From DATFQE01 sp963733845 (GTDB lineage Bacteria > Actinomycetota > Thermoleophilia > Gaiellales > Gaiellaceae): a stretch of DNA of 64,000 nucleotides. The stretch lies in the NCBI GenBank assembly GCA_963733845.1, contig CAVTEM010000007.1:558001-622000 (forward strand). The letters run 5' to 3'. The notes beneath the pieces are model-generated. The model had not been told where the DNA came from. It saw only the letters and a list, made by a program, of their open reading frames with translations, and did not search any database. Position numbers and translations under genes: made by a program. Shown in pieces: positions 46,876 through 55,737 of this stretch (the stretch's first letter is position 1; each line of letters starts with the position of its first letter).

Positions 46876-48072
46876 TCCTCGGCCTCGACGCCTATCTGAC
46901 CGACTGGCTCAACCTGCTGCTCCGCTGGCTGCACGTGATCGCCGGAATCGCCTGGATCGGCACGTCGATCTACTTCGTCTTCCTCGACACCGCGCTCGAG
47001 CGGCCGCGCGAGCGGGGCGACGCGGAGAAGGGCGTGCACGGCGAGCTCTGGGCCGTGCACGGCGGCGGCTTCTACCACGTGCAGAAGCACCTGACCGCGC
47101 CGGCGCGCCTTCCCGAGCCGCTGCACTGGTTCAAGTGGGAGGCGTACTGGACGTGGATCTCGGGCTTCGCGCTGCTCGTCCTCCTCTACTACCTCCACGC
47201 CGACACATACCTGATCGACCCGTCCGTGGCCGACCTGTCAGAGGCGGCCGCAGTCGGGATCAGCCTCACCGGCCTCGTGCTCGCGTGGGTCGTCTACGAC
47301 TTGCTCTGCCGGACGATCAGGAGCGACGTCGTGCTCGGCGTGCTGCTCGTCGGCCTGACTGCCCTCGCCGCGTGGGGCGCGGGCGAGCTCTTCAGCGGCC
47401 GGGGCGCATTCATCCAGGTCGGATGCGATGCTCGGGACGATCATGGTCGCGAGCGTCCTGTTCGTGATCATCCCCGCGCACTGGGAGCTGATCCGCGCCA
47501 AGCAGGAGGAGCGGCCCCCGCGGATCGAGCTGGGGGTCGAGGCGAAGCGCCGCTCCGTGCACAACACCTACCTCGCCCTGCCGGTGGTGCTGACGATGAT
47601 CTCGACGCACTTCCCCTTCCTCTACGGGTACGAGTACGCGTGGCTGGCGCTGGTGGTGCTGATGCTGATCGGCGCGTGGGTGCGCCACTTCTTCGTCCTC
47701 CGGCGGCGCGGCCGCACAGTGCTGGCGATTCCGGTCACGGCCGCCGTGGCCACGGTCGCCCTCGCGCTCGCGATCGAGCCCGACGAGCCAGGGCCGAGCT
47801 CGGGGTCCGACGTGGACTCGGCGGCGGCGATCGCGATCGTCGAGGAGCGCTGCGTCACCTGCCACTCGGCGAGCCCGACGAACGAGCAGTTCACCTCCGC
47901 GCCCGCGGGAGTCGTCTTCGACACTCCGGAGCAGATCGCCGACCGCGCAGAGGCGATCCGCATCCAGGCGGTCGACTCGCGTGCGATGCCGCTCGGCAAC
48001 GTGACCGGGATGACCGACGAGGAGCGGGAGCAGCTCGGGGCCTGGATCGCCGCGGGCGCGCCCGTCGAGTAG
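46872..48072 (+). CDS. puuD: Membrane urate oxidase with cytochrome c domain (frameshifted)
   Basis: 399 residues after correction. N-terminal DUF989-type membrane domain: LRWLHVIAGIAWIGTSIYFVF, WFKWEAYWTWISGFALLVLL, and further helices. The C-terminal part is a cytochrome c domain with haem motif EERCVTCHSASPTNEQF and axial Met region VDSRAMPLGNVTGM. PuuD-type enzymes oxidise urate to 5-hydroxyisourate and pass electrons to the respiratory chain rather than making H2O2. One extra base near 47424 breaks GAFIQVGAMLGTIMVASV. ATG at 46872 overlaps uraD. Confidence 0.88.
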
Positions 48073-48082
48073 GTTCTGCGCG

Positions 48083-48493
48083 ATGCTCGAGATCGAGGCA
48101 GCCGGCTTCCGCTTCGTCGCCCGCTGGGAGGAGGAATCGGCGCCGCAGACCGTCGCCGCCTTCAAGCGCATCCTCCCCTTCGAGGACCGGATCATCCATT
48201 GCCGTTGGAGCGGCGAGTCGAACTGGATCCCCTGGGGCGACCGCGACCTGGGGATCGGCCCCGAGAACGCCACCAGCTATCCGCACCCCGGCGAGCTCGC
48301 GCTGTATCCCGGCGGCGAGAGCGAGACGGAGCTCCTCTTCCCCTACGGCTACTGCCACTTCAAGAGCAAGGCCGGTGAGCTGTGGGCGAACCACTTCGCG
48401 ACCCTCACCGAAGGAGCCGAGCACCTGAAGGAGCTCGGCCGGCTGACGCTCTGGGAAGGCGCCCAGACGATCAGCTTCAGCGAGCGCGACTAA
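48083..48493 (+). CDS. DUF3830-family protein
   Basis: 136 residues with a cyclophilin-like pattern: FVARWEEESAPQTVAAFKRI, ESNWIPWGDRDLGIGPENAT, HPGELALYPGGESETELLFP and YGYCHFKSKAGELWANHFAT. DUF3830 proteins have no proven function; in actinobacteria they occur with purine- and ureide-breakdown genes. It is last in the ade-to-puuD transcription unit, 10 bases after puuD. Confidence 0.75.
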   Translation: MLEIEAAGFRFVARWEEESAPQTVAAFKRILPFEDRIIHCRWSGESNWIPWGDRDLGIGPENATSYPHPGELALYPGGESETELLFPYGYCHFKSKAGELWANHFATLTEGAEHLKELGRLTLWEGAQTISFSERD

Positions 48494-48564
48494 GTAACAG
48501 TCTGTTACTAGCACCGAACACCCGCACGACAGCCGCGTTCTTCGGTTAGTAACAGTCTGTTACT
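48493..48564. repeat. Two copies of a 17-base palindromic repeat
   Basis: AGTAACAGTCTGTTACT occurs at 48493-48509 and again at 48548-48564. Each is an 8-base inverted repeat around a central T, AT-rich in a GC-rich genome. They lie between two convergent genes, the second overlapping the stop codon of the amidohydrolase gene. Possible roles: paired operators, a folded terminator for both strands, or a small repetitive element. Confidence 0.75.
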
Positions 48565-49603
48565 TGGCTTCGGCGAGGCGGCGGAGCGTTGTCGTCAGGA
48601 CGTCCACGGCGAGCGCGATGTCCTCGTCGCTCGAATGCTCGTCCGGCGAGTGGCTGACGCCGCCGTTGAGGCTGCGGACGAACAGCATCCCGGCCTCCAC
48701 GCCCGCAGCAGCGAGAACGCCCGCGTCGTGGCCCGCTCCCGAGGGCAGCTCGACCACCGGCGCTCCCAGTCGCTCCACCTCCTCGCGGAGGACGCGGCGC
48801 ACCGACTCGCCCATGAGTGCGGCCGGGACGATCGGCTCTGCCTCCAGCCCGAGGTCGGAGAGCAGCCGTCTGAGCCGCTCGTCGTCGGGGGCACGCGCGT
48901 CGACGGTCAGGTTCACGGCTCCGGGAATGACGTTCACGCCGCCCGGCAGCACCTCGAGCACACCAACCGTGCCGACAGCGCCCTCGATCGCCGCGGCCGC
49001 GTCGCGTACGCGGAGCACGTACTCCGACGCCTTGACCAGAGCGCGTCGTCGCGGGCGTCCATCGGCTTCGTGCCCGCGTGGCCGGCCGCGCCCGCGAAGC
49101 TCACGCTTGCGACGCGCGTAGGCGACGATCCCGGTGACCACGCCGAGCGGTGCACCCGCCCGGTCGAGCCGCGGCCCCTGCTCGATGTGGAGCTCGACGT
49201 ACGAGCCGGGCAGCGAACCGTTGCGGACCCTCCAGCGGCTGCCGTGGCAGCCGGTCTCTTCGTCGCGAAAGACCACCACGCCGAGCGTGCGCTCGGACCG
49301 CCCGACCGCGGAAACCGCCTCGAGCCCCGCCAGCACGCCAAGCGGGCCGTCGAGCCTGCCGCCTTCGGGCACGGAGTCGAGGTGCGAGCCCGTCCACACC
49401 TCGGGCAGGTCGGGGCGCGCGCCGACGAGCCGGCCGACGACGTTGCCCCGGTCGTCGCGCTCCAGCTCGAGTCCGGCCTCCGCCATCCAGCCGGCGACCA
49501 GGTCGCAGGCCTGGTCCTCCTCGAGGGTCCCGCCCACACGGTTCGCACCGACACCGTCTCCGATGCCGTAAACCTCGTCGAGCCTGCGACTCAGGACCTG
49601 CAT
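48560..49603 (-). CDS. Allantoate amidohydrolase / ureidoglycolate-type M20 peptidase family (two compensating frameshifts)
   Basis: 347 residues. Zinc ligands: TGSHLDSVPEGGRLDGPLGV, VVFRDEETGCHGSR, SYVELHIEQGPRLDRAG and the late VSHSPDEHSSDED. Between about 49041 and 49118 the frame slips: the other frame reads SVSFAGAAGHAGTKPMDARD, the conserved dimer-domain signature, so two opposite indels are present. The protein is also shorter than the roughly 410 residues of AllC/hydantoinase relatives; the segment between the Glu and ELHIEQGP is compact. In context it would hydrolyse allantoate or ureidoglycolate downstream of the urate genes. N-carbamoyl amino-acid hydrolase is the alternative. Confidence 0.72.
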   Translation of the reverse strand: MQVLSRRLDEVYGIGDGVGANRVGGTLEEDQACDLVAGWMAEAGLELERDDRGNVVGRLVGARPDLPEVWTGSHLDSVPEGGRLDGPLGVLAGLEAVSAVGRSERTLGVVVFRDEETGCHGSRWRVRNGSLPGSYVELHIEQGPRLDRAGAPLGVVTGIVAYARRKRELRGRGRPRGHEADGRPRRRALVKASEYVLRVRDAAAAIEGAVGTVGVLEVLPGGVNVIPGAVNLTVDARAPDDERLRRLLSDLGLEAEPIVPAALMGESVRRVLREEVERLGAPVVELPSGAGHDAGVLAAAGVEAGMLFVRSLNGGVSHSPDEHSSDEDIALAVDVLTTTLRRLAEAK

Positions 49604-49681
49604 TGTCAGGTCCTACATAACTGTTTGACCACTTCGGACGTTGGGGAGAAGACGGAGACACCGAAAGGGGGTGCCAACAAC

Positions 49682-49759
49682 GTGGACATCCTTTGGATTC
49701 TTCTGATCGTGATCCTCGTGCTCGCGCTGCTCGGCTTCTTCTCCCGCGGGTACTGGTAG
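49682..49759 (+). CDS. 25-residue single-helix membrane peptide
   Basis: GTG at 49682 is preceded by AAAGGGGGTG with 7-9 bases of spacing, and the peptide reads VDILWILLIVILVLALLGFF followed by SRGYW and TAG. It is one hydrophobic helix with an aromatic/basic end, like very small hydrophobic proteins (DUF3309-like) found in many bacteria. It lies in its own short unit, ending 27 bases before a strong terminator. Confidence 0.5.
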   Translation: MDILWILLIVILVLALLGFFSRGYW

Positions 49760-49786
49760 GCCCAAGCGTTAACTGATTGTGAAATA

Positions 49787-49813
49787 GGCCGCCCGGCCCA
49801 TTGCCGGGCGGCC
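49787..49813 (+). terminator. Strong hairpin terminator
   Basis: Perfect 11-base inverted repeat GGCCGCCCGGC / GCCGGGCGGCC around a 5-base loop, followed by CCTTCTT. It lies 27 bases after the small membrane peptide gene and 24 bases before the DUF1385 gene. Confidence 0.75.
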
Positions 49814-49837
49814 CCTTCTTCCGACAAGCTGGGTACC

Positions 49838-50617
49838 ATGCCTGGGACCCGGCAGATGCTCGCGCGCGCCGACGCGGCGGAACGCATCCCGCAGCTCGGC
49901 GGGATGGCGCGGCCGAACGGCGTCGTGATCGTCAGCGAGCGCTTCTGGGCGTTCGCCGGCGTGGACGGCTCGCTGCGCGAGGGCGAGATGACCTCGCGCC
50001 CACCTGTCCTCGGCAAGATCCCGCTCGTTCGCGGTCTGGCAAAGCTCGCCGCCGCTCTGTCGCCGGTGTTCCGCCGACGCGGGGTGACACGGCCGCGTGA
50101 ACGGGCTCTGCTTGCGCTGGCCCTGGTCGCGCCCTTCGCCTTCTTCCTCTTCCCCGAGCAGGTGCGGCTGCCGGCCGGGATCGCCCTGACGGTCGGCCTG
50201 GTGCTCTGGCTGCTGCGCGGACGCACGCTGCGGCTCCACGGCGCCGAGCACCGCGCGATCGCGGCCGCCGAGCAGCGGCGGCTGACCTCGACCTGGGAGG
50301 GCTCGGCACGCCCCTCGCGCTTCTCGCCCCGCTGCGGCACCAACTTCGCCGCGCTCGTGCTGCCCGTGACCTTCCTCGCTGACCGGGCCTGGCCGCTCGC
50401 GCCGGCGCTCTACACGCCGCTCCTGGTCACGCTCCTGTCGCTGGCGCTCACGATGGAGCTGTGGCAGGCGATCCAGGTGTCGGGCCGCCGGCTCTTGCGG
50501 CCGCTGCTCCTGCCGGGCCTCGGCCTGCAGCGGCTGACCACGCGCGAGCCCTCGTTGGACGAGACGCGCGCGGGCCTCACCGCGGTCGCCTCGGTGCTCC
50601 GGCGCGAGCTGGCCTAG
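49838..50617 (+). CDS. DUF1385 (YqhQ-like) membrane protein
   Basis: 259 residues. DUF1385 landmarks are clear: IPQLGGMARPNGVVIVSERF, LVRGLAKLAAAL, LRLHGAEHRAIAAAEQRRL, and FSPRCGTNFAALVLPVTFL. Four or more hydrophobic helices place it in the membrane. The family is widespread in Gram-positive-type bacteria and of unknown function. Convergent with the aldehyde dehydrogenase gene; the stops overlap by 4 bases. Confidence 0.85.
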   Translation: MPGTRQMLARADAAERIPQLGGMARPNGVVIVSERFWAFAGVDGSLREGEMTSRPPVLGKIPLVRGLAKLAAALSPVFRRRGVTRPRERALLALALVAPFAFFLFPEQVRLPAGIALTVGLVLWLLRGRTLRLHGAEHRAIAAAEQRRLTSTWEGSARPSRFSPRCGTNFAALVLPVTFLADRAWPLAPALYTPLLVTLLSLALTMELWQAIQVSGRRLLRPLLLPGLGLQRLTTREPSLDETRAGLTAVASVLRRELA

Positions 50618-52086
50618 AGACCGAAGGGGTTGTACGGGCGGGTGCCCGTCGAGGCGAGGACGCTCTTCGTCTCCAGGTAGAGCTCGAGCGTCTCGATTCC
50701 GAGCTCGCGTCCGAAGCCGGACTGCTTGTAGCCGCCGAAGGGGATCCCCGGGAACGCCGTGTACGGCATGTTGATCCCGACCGTGCCTGCCTTGATCTGA
50801 CGGGCGAGGCGGTGACCGCGGGCGGGATCGCCGGTCCAGACGGTGGCGTAGAGGCCGTAGCGCGAGTCGTTGGCGATCCGGACGGCGTCCTTCTCGTCCT
50901 CGAAGGGGATCACCGTGACGACGGGGCCGAAGATCTCCTCCTGCGCGACCTTCATCCCGCTCGCGACCCCGGCGAGCACCGTCGGCGGGTAGAAAGCTCC
51001 CGCGCCGTCGGACGGCTCGCCGCCGGCCACGACCTCGGCTCCCTCCTCGCGGCCGGTTTCGACGTAGCCGTGCACGCGCTCGCGGTGAGCCTGTGAAATC
51101 AGCGAGCCCATCTGCGTCTCCGCGTCGAGCGGGTCCCCGACCCTGAGCGCCTTCGCCTTCTCGGCGAACTGCGCGACGAACTCGTCGTACAGCGGCTGCT
51201 CGACGAGCACGCGCGAGCGCGCCTCGCAGCTCTGCCCCGCCGCGTAGTAGATCGACCACACGGCGCTGGGAATCGCGTCGGCCAGGTCGGCGTCCGCGAA
51301 GACGAGGTTCGGGCTCTTGCCGCCCAGCTCGAGCGTGACGCGCTTGAGCGGATCGCCGGCGAGGCGCATGATCTCGGCTCCCGTCTTCGTCGACCCGGTG
51401 AACGCCACCTTGTCGACGCCTGGGTGGCGCACGAGGTACGCGCCTGTGGTGGGGCCGTCTGCCGGCACGACGTTGACGACGCCCTCGGGGAAGCCGACCT
51501 CCGTGGCGAGCTCGGCCAGGCGGAGCGCCGTGAGCGGCGTCGCCGGGTCCGGCTTGAGCACGACGGTGCACCCGGCCGCGAGCGCGGGCGCGAGCTTCCA
51601 GGTCGCCATCGTCAGCGGGTAGTTCCACGGCACGATCTGGGCGGCGACGCCGACCGGCTCCTTCAGCGAGTAGAAGAGGAGCGAGCCGCCGATCGGGTTC
51701 GCGCGGCCGGCGATCGAGGCGATCGCCGAGGCGTAGAAGCGGAAGTTCTCGGTGGCCTGCGCGACCTCGGCCTTGACCGACGAGATCGCCTTGCCGACGT
51801 TTCGCACCTCGAGGTCGGCGAGCTCCTTGCGGTTGGCCTGGATCGCGTCGGCCAGCGCGTGGAGGAGGCGCGAGCGCTCGGTGGGCGGCGTCTTGGCCCA
51901 GGCCCCGCCGAGCGCGGCGCGGGCCGCTTCGACCGCGCGGTCGATGTCCGCCTCGCCGCCGATCGCGGCGCGGGCGAGCGGCTCGCCCGTCGCGGGCTCG
52001 TTCAGCTCGCGGATCTCGCCGGAGGCCGGCTCGACGAGCTCGCCGCCGATGAACAGCCCGTACTCCCGCTGGGTGGTGACCGCCAT
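50614..52086 (-). CDS. NAD(P)-dependent aldehyde dehydrogenase
   Basis: 490 residues, class of betaine/phenylacetaldehyde-type aldehyde dehydrogenases. Motifs: VAAQIVPWNYPLTMATWKLA, KVAFTGSTKTGAEIM, the catalytic Glu in LELGGKSPNLVFAD and the catalytic Cys in YYAAGQSCEARSRVLV, then EEIFGPVVTVIPFEDE and GGYKQSGFGRELGIETLELY. It starts at the ATG at 52086; the frame is open well upstream, but without family likeness. It could oxidise phenylacetaldehyde or another aldehyde feeding the paa route; it is not PaaZ, since it lacks the hydratase domain. Confidence 0.9.
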   Translation of the reverse strand: MAVTTQREYGLFIGGELVEPASGEIRELNEPATGEPLARAAIGGEADIDRAVEAARAALGGAWAKTPPTERSRLLHALADAIQANRKELADLEVRNVGKAISSVKAEVAQATENFRFYASAIASIAGRANPIGGSLLFYSLKEPVGVAAQIVPWNYPLTMATWKLAPALAAGCTVVLKPDPATPLTALRLAELATEVGFPEGVVNVVPADGPTTGAYLVRHPGVDKVAFTGSTKTGAEIMRLAGDPLKRVTLELGGKSPNLVFADADLADAIPSAVWSIYYAAGQSCEARSRVLVEQPLYDEFVAQFAEKAKALRVGDPLDAETQMGSLISQAHRERVHGYVETGREEGAEVVAGGEPSDGAGAFYPPTVLAGVASGMKVAQEEIFGPVVTVIPFEDEKDAVRIANDSRYGLYATVWTGDPARGHRLARQIKAGTVGINMPYTAFPGIPFGGYKQSGFGRELGIETLELYLETKSVLASTGTRPYNPFGL

Positions 52087-52179
52087 CGCGCGGCACGATA
52101 CCGAGGGGGCGGCCTCAGCGCAGCCCTTGACGTGCCCCGCTTCTAATGGCACCGTTGCCTCAAGAGAAGGGAGCCAGGT

Positions 52180-52293
52180 ATGCGTCGTATCGCGTACCTG
52201 CGGCGACGGTTGAGTAGAGCAGAACGTTCGCGGCCGCCTGCTTCCAGTCCCGGACACGGGATGGCTGACACCCCCAAGGCGCCTGCCTCGTGA
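52180..52293 (+). CDS. Possible 37-residue leader peptide
   Basis: ATG at 52180 follows AGAGAAGGGAG at a good distance; the peptide is Arg-rich (RRIAYLRRRLSRAERSRPPA) and ends at TGA 34 bases before the next gene. Together with flanking sequence it fills the 240 bases between the aldehyde dehydrogenase and DUF11 genes, in which I see nothing else. It may be a decayed start of an exported protein, since it begins MRR like its neighbours but lacks a hydrophobic core. Confidence 0.25.
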   Translation: MRRIAYLRRRLSRAERSRPPASSPGHGMADTPKAPAS

Positions 52294-52326
52294 TCGACTC
52301 GATGGCGGGCCTATCAAGGAGGAAGC

Positions 52327-53689
52327 ATGCGCCGAATGCTCATGGTGCTGGCGACGGCAGTCAGCATGGTCCTGCTCGTATGCGGGGCCGCAGCGGCCTC
52401 CATCACGCTCTTTGAGTCGACCCTCTTCCACCTTGGGTCCGTCAACGGACAGACCGGCGTCGGCGGCGCCGCCTGGAAGAGCGCTCCACTTGGGGCGATC
52501 CCGGCGTGTGTCCCAACCCCAACCCTAGGACAGTACGACCAGGAGGTCGTCGCCAACACTGTCGCTCCTCCTGGCGACCCTCCTGGGTTCGGCGGTCAAT
52601 CGTTGCGTATGTCGAACGCATGTGCGTCTGGTGAGTTCTTCTACCAGACGTATTCCCCAAGGGAGCCAGTACAGGTCGGCGAGGCGCGGCTCAATAAAGT
52701 GTTCATCGCCGAGTTCTCGTTTATGTCCAAGACGCGCGCCTACCAGCCCGGACTGTTCTTGAGCGTCAGCCCGGACTCCGGCGAGGGCTCGCGCATGTCC
52801 TGGGTGGGCCTGGAAGACACCGAGGCCGGTATTCGGGTCAGCGTCAACGACACCCCCGACGTCGATGGCAAGTTCGTCGCGCACCCAGCGCCTGGCCCGC
52901 CGCTTAGCCACAGCGGTCCGCACGAGATCAGGTTCTGGATCAAGGTCAACCCGGGCATCGACAACGACCTGGTGCGAATCTCTGTCGACGGTCGAGGACC
53001 TTGGTCAGTGCTTCACGACGTGGGAGAACTACTACCGCACCGCTCCGGAGCAGGCCCCGCCGCCGAACGTCAATACGCCAGCGGACATCAACAGCCTGCA
53101 GTTCCGCTCCAGCGTGGCGGGTCCCCCTGCCCTCCGCGGTAATGGCTACCTGTTCGACAACGTGAGTATCACTCCGAGTAACGGCCCTGGTCCACCAGGT
53201 TGCGACGTGCCGATCGAGAAGACGGCTGACAGCCCGACGGTGACCGCCGGTGGCCGCGCGGGCTACCAGATCACGGTCCGCAACCGCGGCCGTCTCCCCG
53301 CCCGCAACCTCCGGGTCTGCGATCGCATCCCGCGCGGGATGACGTTCATAAGCGCCGACCGCAAGCTGCTTCGCATCGGCCGCCAGCGCTGCCTCTTGAT
53401 CCCGCGCCTGCGGCCAGGCCAACGCGTCAGCGTCCACCTCGTGCTCCAGGTCAATGCGAACGCGGCGCCCGGCACGCTGTCGAACACCGCCGAGGTCACC
53501 CCCGTGCCGCCGGCCTCGCCGCCGCCGGCGGGAGAGCCCGGGACGGCGCCAGCGCCGGGGACGCCGGCACGGCCCCCCGCGGTCATCGCGAGGCCCAAGC
53601 CCATCGAGAGGGCCGTGGCCAGCGTGAGGATCGTCAAAGCGCCCCCGAGGGCCGAGCGTGCCAGTCGACGGCCGCCGTTTACCGGATAG
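52327..53689 (+). CDS. Secreted DUF11-repeat surface protein (frameshifted)
   Basis: 453 residues after correction. Signal peptide MLMVLATAVSMVLLVCGAAAA, then about 230 residues with a lectin/laminin-G-like beta pattern (VFIAEFSFMSKTRAYQPGLF, HEIRFWIKVNPGIDNDLVRI), then one DUF11 repeat (EKTADSPTVTAGGRAGYQIT, VCDRIPRGMTFISADRKLL, PGTLSNTAEVTP), then a Pro-rich and basic tail. One extra base near 52993 splits it; removing it gives ISVDGEDLGQCFTTWENYYR. The ribosome site is AAGGAGG. Codon use is less GC-biased in the first part than in its neighbours, so it may have come from elsewhere. Confidence 0.65.
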
Positions 53690-53716
53690 CCGCCGACGAC
53701 TCTCTCGCGCGCACGG

Positions 53717-54893
53717 CTAAGAGCGATCGAACAGCGCCGCCTGGCCTTGGCCGACGCCGACGCACAGCGTCGCCAGGCCATAGCGGCCGCCGCGGCGCCG
53801 GAGCTCGTGCAGGAGCGTCACCACTAGGCGGGCTCCGCTCATCCCGAGTGGATGCCCGAGCGCGATCGCGCCGCCGTTGACGTTCACGCGTTCCGGATCG
53901 AGCCCGAGCTCGCGGATCACGGCCAGGCTCTGCGACGCGAACGCCTCGTTCAGCTCGACGAGGTCGAGGTCGCCCGCCTCGATCCCGGCACGGGCCAGCA
54001 GCTTGCGCACGGCCGGAACCGGCCCGATCCCCATCACGCGCGGGTCGACGCCCGCCACCGCCCCGGCCACGAACGCGCCGAGCGGCTCCACGCCGAGCTC
54101 GCGCGCCCGCTCCTCGCTTGCAAGCACGAGCGCGGCCGCGCCGTCGTTGAGCCCGCTCGAGTTGCCTGCCGTGACCGTGCCGTCAGGGCGGAACGCGGGC
54201 TTCAGCCCGGCCAGGGTCTCGACTGTCGTGCCCGGACGAGGGTGCTCGTCGCGGTCGACCTCGCCGACCGGGATCAGCTCGTCGTCGAAGCGGCCCGCCT
54301 CGGCCGCCTCGGCCCAGCGCCGCTGAGACTCGGCGGCGAAGGCGTCCTGGTCCTCGCGCGACACTCCCCAGCGCTCGGCGACGTTCTCGCCGGTCTCGCC
54401 CATCGACTCGAGCGGGAACATCGCCTCCATGCGCGGGTTGGGGAAGCGCCAGCCGAGCGTCGTGTCCCAGACCGTCTGGTTGCCCCGCGGAAAGGCCTTC
54501 TCCGGCTTGGACATCGCGAGCGGGGCCCGGCTCATCGACTCGACGCCGCCCGCGACGAAGAGGTCGCCGTCACCGGCGGCGATCGCGTGGCAGGCGGCGA
54601 CGACCGCGGACAGCCCCGACGCGCACAGGCGGTTGACGGTCACGCCCGCCACGCTCTCGGGCAGCCCCGCCAGCAGCGCGCGCCATCCGCGCCACGTTGC
54701 GGTTGTCCTCGCCCGCCTGGTTGGCGCAGCCGAAGTAGACGTCCTCGATCTCGTCGGCCGGCACTCCCGCGCGATCGACCACGGCCGCGATTGCCGCCGC
54801 GGCGAGATCGTCGGGGCGCACCTCGGAGAGCCCTCCGCCGTAGCGTCCGACGGGGGTCCTGACGGCTGCGAGGACGACCGCGCGACTGCTCAT
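53717..54893 (-). CDS. Thiolase, 3-oxoadipyl-CoA thiolase type (frameshifted)
   Basis: 391 residues after correction. Cleaves 3-oxoacyl-CoA to acetyl-CoA and a shortened acyl-CoA. N-terminal VVLAAVRTPVGRYGGGLSEV, DDVYFGC-type EDVYFGCANQAGEDNRNVAR, active Cys in VNRLCASGLSAVVAACHAIA, then the PcaF/PaaJ-like MSRAPLAMSKPEKAF and TTLGWRFPNPRMEAMFPLES, and final NVNGGAIALGHPLGMSGARL with GLATLCVGVGQGQA. One extra base near 54681 breaks it before the active Cys. It would complete the paa route encoded 20 kb away; acetyl-CoA acetyltransferase is the alternative. Confidence 0.83.
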
Positions 54894-54898
54894 GCGTG

Positions 54899-55726
54899 CT
54901 AGCCGACGAACTCGACCCGAACGGGTGCCGGGAAGGCGCCGATCGCCTCGCCGCGGCGCAGCAGCTCCTCGACCGCCGCGCGGCCCTCGTCGCCGTAGTC
55001 GCAGGTCAGCTCGTTGACGTACATGCCGACGAAGCGGTCGGTCAGGTCGGGGGCCAGGCCTCGCCCGAACTGGCCCGCGTATGCGAGCGCCTCGGCACGG
55101 TTGTCCAACCCCGCCCGGATCGACTCGGCGAGAACGGCGGACAGCTCGCGCAGCGCGTCGTCCCCCAGATCGCGGCGGGCGGTGTTGACGCCGAGCGGCA
55201 GCGGCAACCCGGTCTCGAGCAGCCACCACTCACCCAGGTCGACGACCTTCTCCAGCCCCAGCCCCGAGTACGTGAGCTGGCCCTCGTGGATCAGGAGGCC
55301 GGCGTCACCGCGGCCCTCGCGCACCTGATCGAGAATGAGATCGAACGGCGCCTCCCGGTACTCGAAGTCGCCGAGATAGAGCCGCAACACGAGGAACGCG
55401 GTCGTCATCTTGCCCGGGATGGTGATCCGCACCTTGGCGAGCTCGTCCCTCGTCATCGGCTCGCGCGCGACGACGACCGGCCCGTACCCCGAGCCCATGC
55501 TCGCCCCGTGGGGCAGCAGGGCGTAGCGGTCCTGCACGTACGGGAACGCGTGCAGGGAGAGCGCCGTCACCTCGAGCCGACCCTCGAGCGCCCATTCGTT
55601 CAGCGTCTGGATGTCGGCGAGCACGTGCTCGAACTCGAAGCCACGCGGGTCGACGTGCCCGGAGGCGAGCCCCCAGAACATGAATGCGTCGTCGGGATCC
55701 GGGCTATGCCCGAGGCGGATCAACAC
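54899..55726 (-). CDS. mqnD: 1,4-dihydroxy-6-naphthoate synthase
   Basis: Menaquinone biosynthesis by the futalosine route: converts cyclic dehypoxanthine futalosine to 1,4-dihydroxy-6-naphthoate. 275 residues of the MqnA/MqnD periplasmic-binding-like fold, with the MqnD start RLGHSPDPDDAFMFWGLASG, FEFEHVLADIQTLNEWALEG, LPHGASMGSGYGPVVVAREP and GLLIHEGQLTYSGLGLEKVV. It lies 5 bases upstream of the thiolase start, in the same direction. Other mqn genes are not in the window. Confidence 0.9.
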   Translation of the reverse strand: MLIRLGHSPDPDDAFMFWGLASGHVDPRGFEFEHVLADIQTLNEWALEGRLEVTALSLHAFPYVQDRYALLPHGASMGSGYGPVVVAREPMTRDELAKVRITIPGKMTTAFLVLRLYLGDFEYREAPFDLILDQVREGRGDAGLLIHEGQLTYSGLGLEKVVDLGEWWLLETGLPLPLGVNTARRDLGDDALRELSAVLAESIRAGLDNRAEALAYAGQFGRGLAPDLTDRFVGMYVNELTCDYGDEGRAAVEELLRRGEAIGAFPAPVRVEFVG

Positions 55727-55737
55727 GGTCGCCGAGG

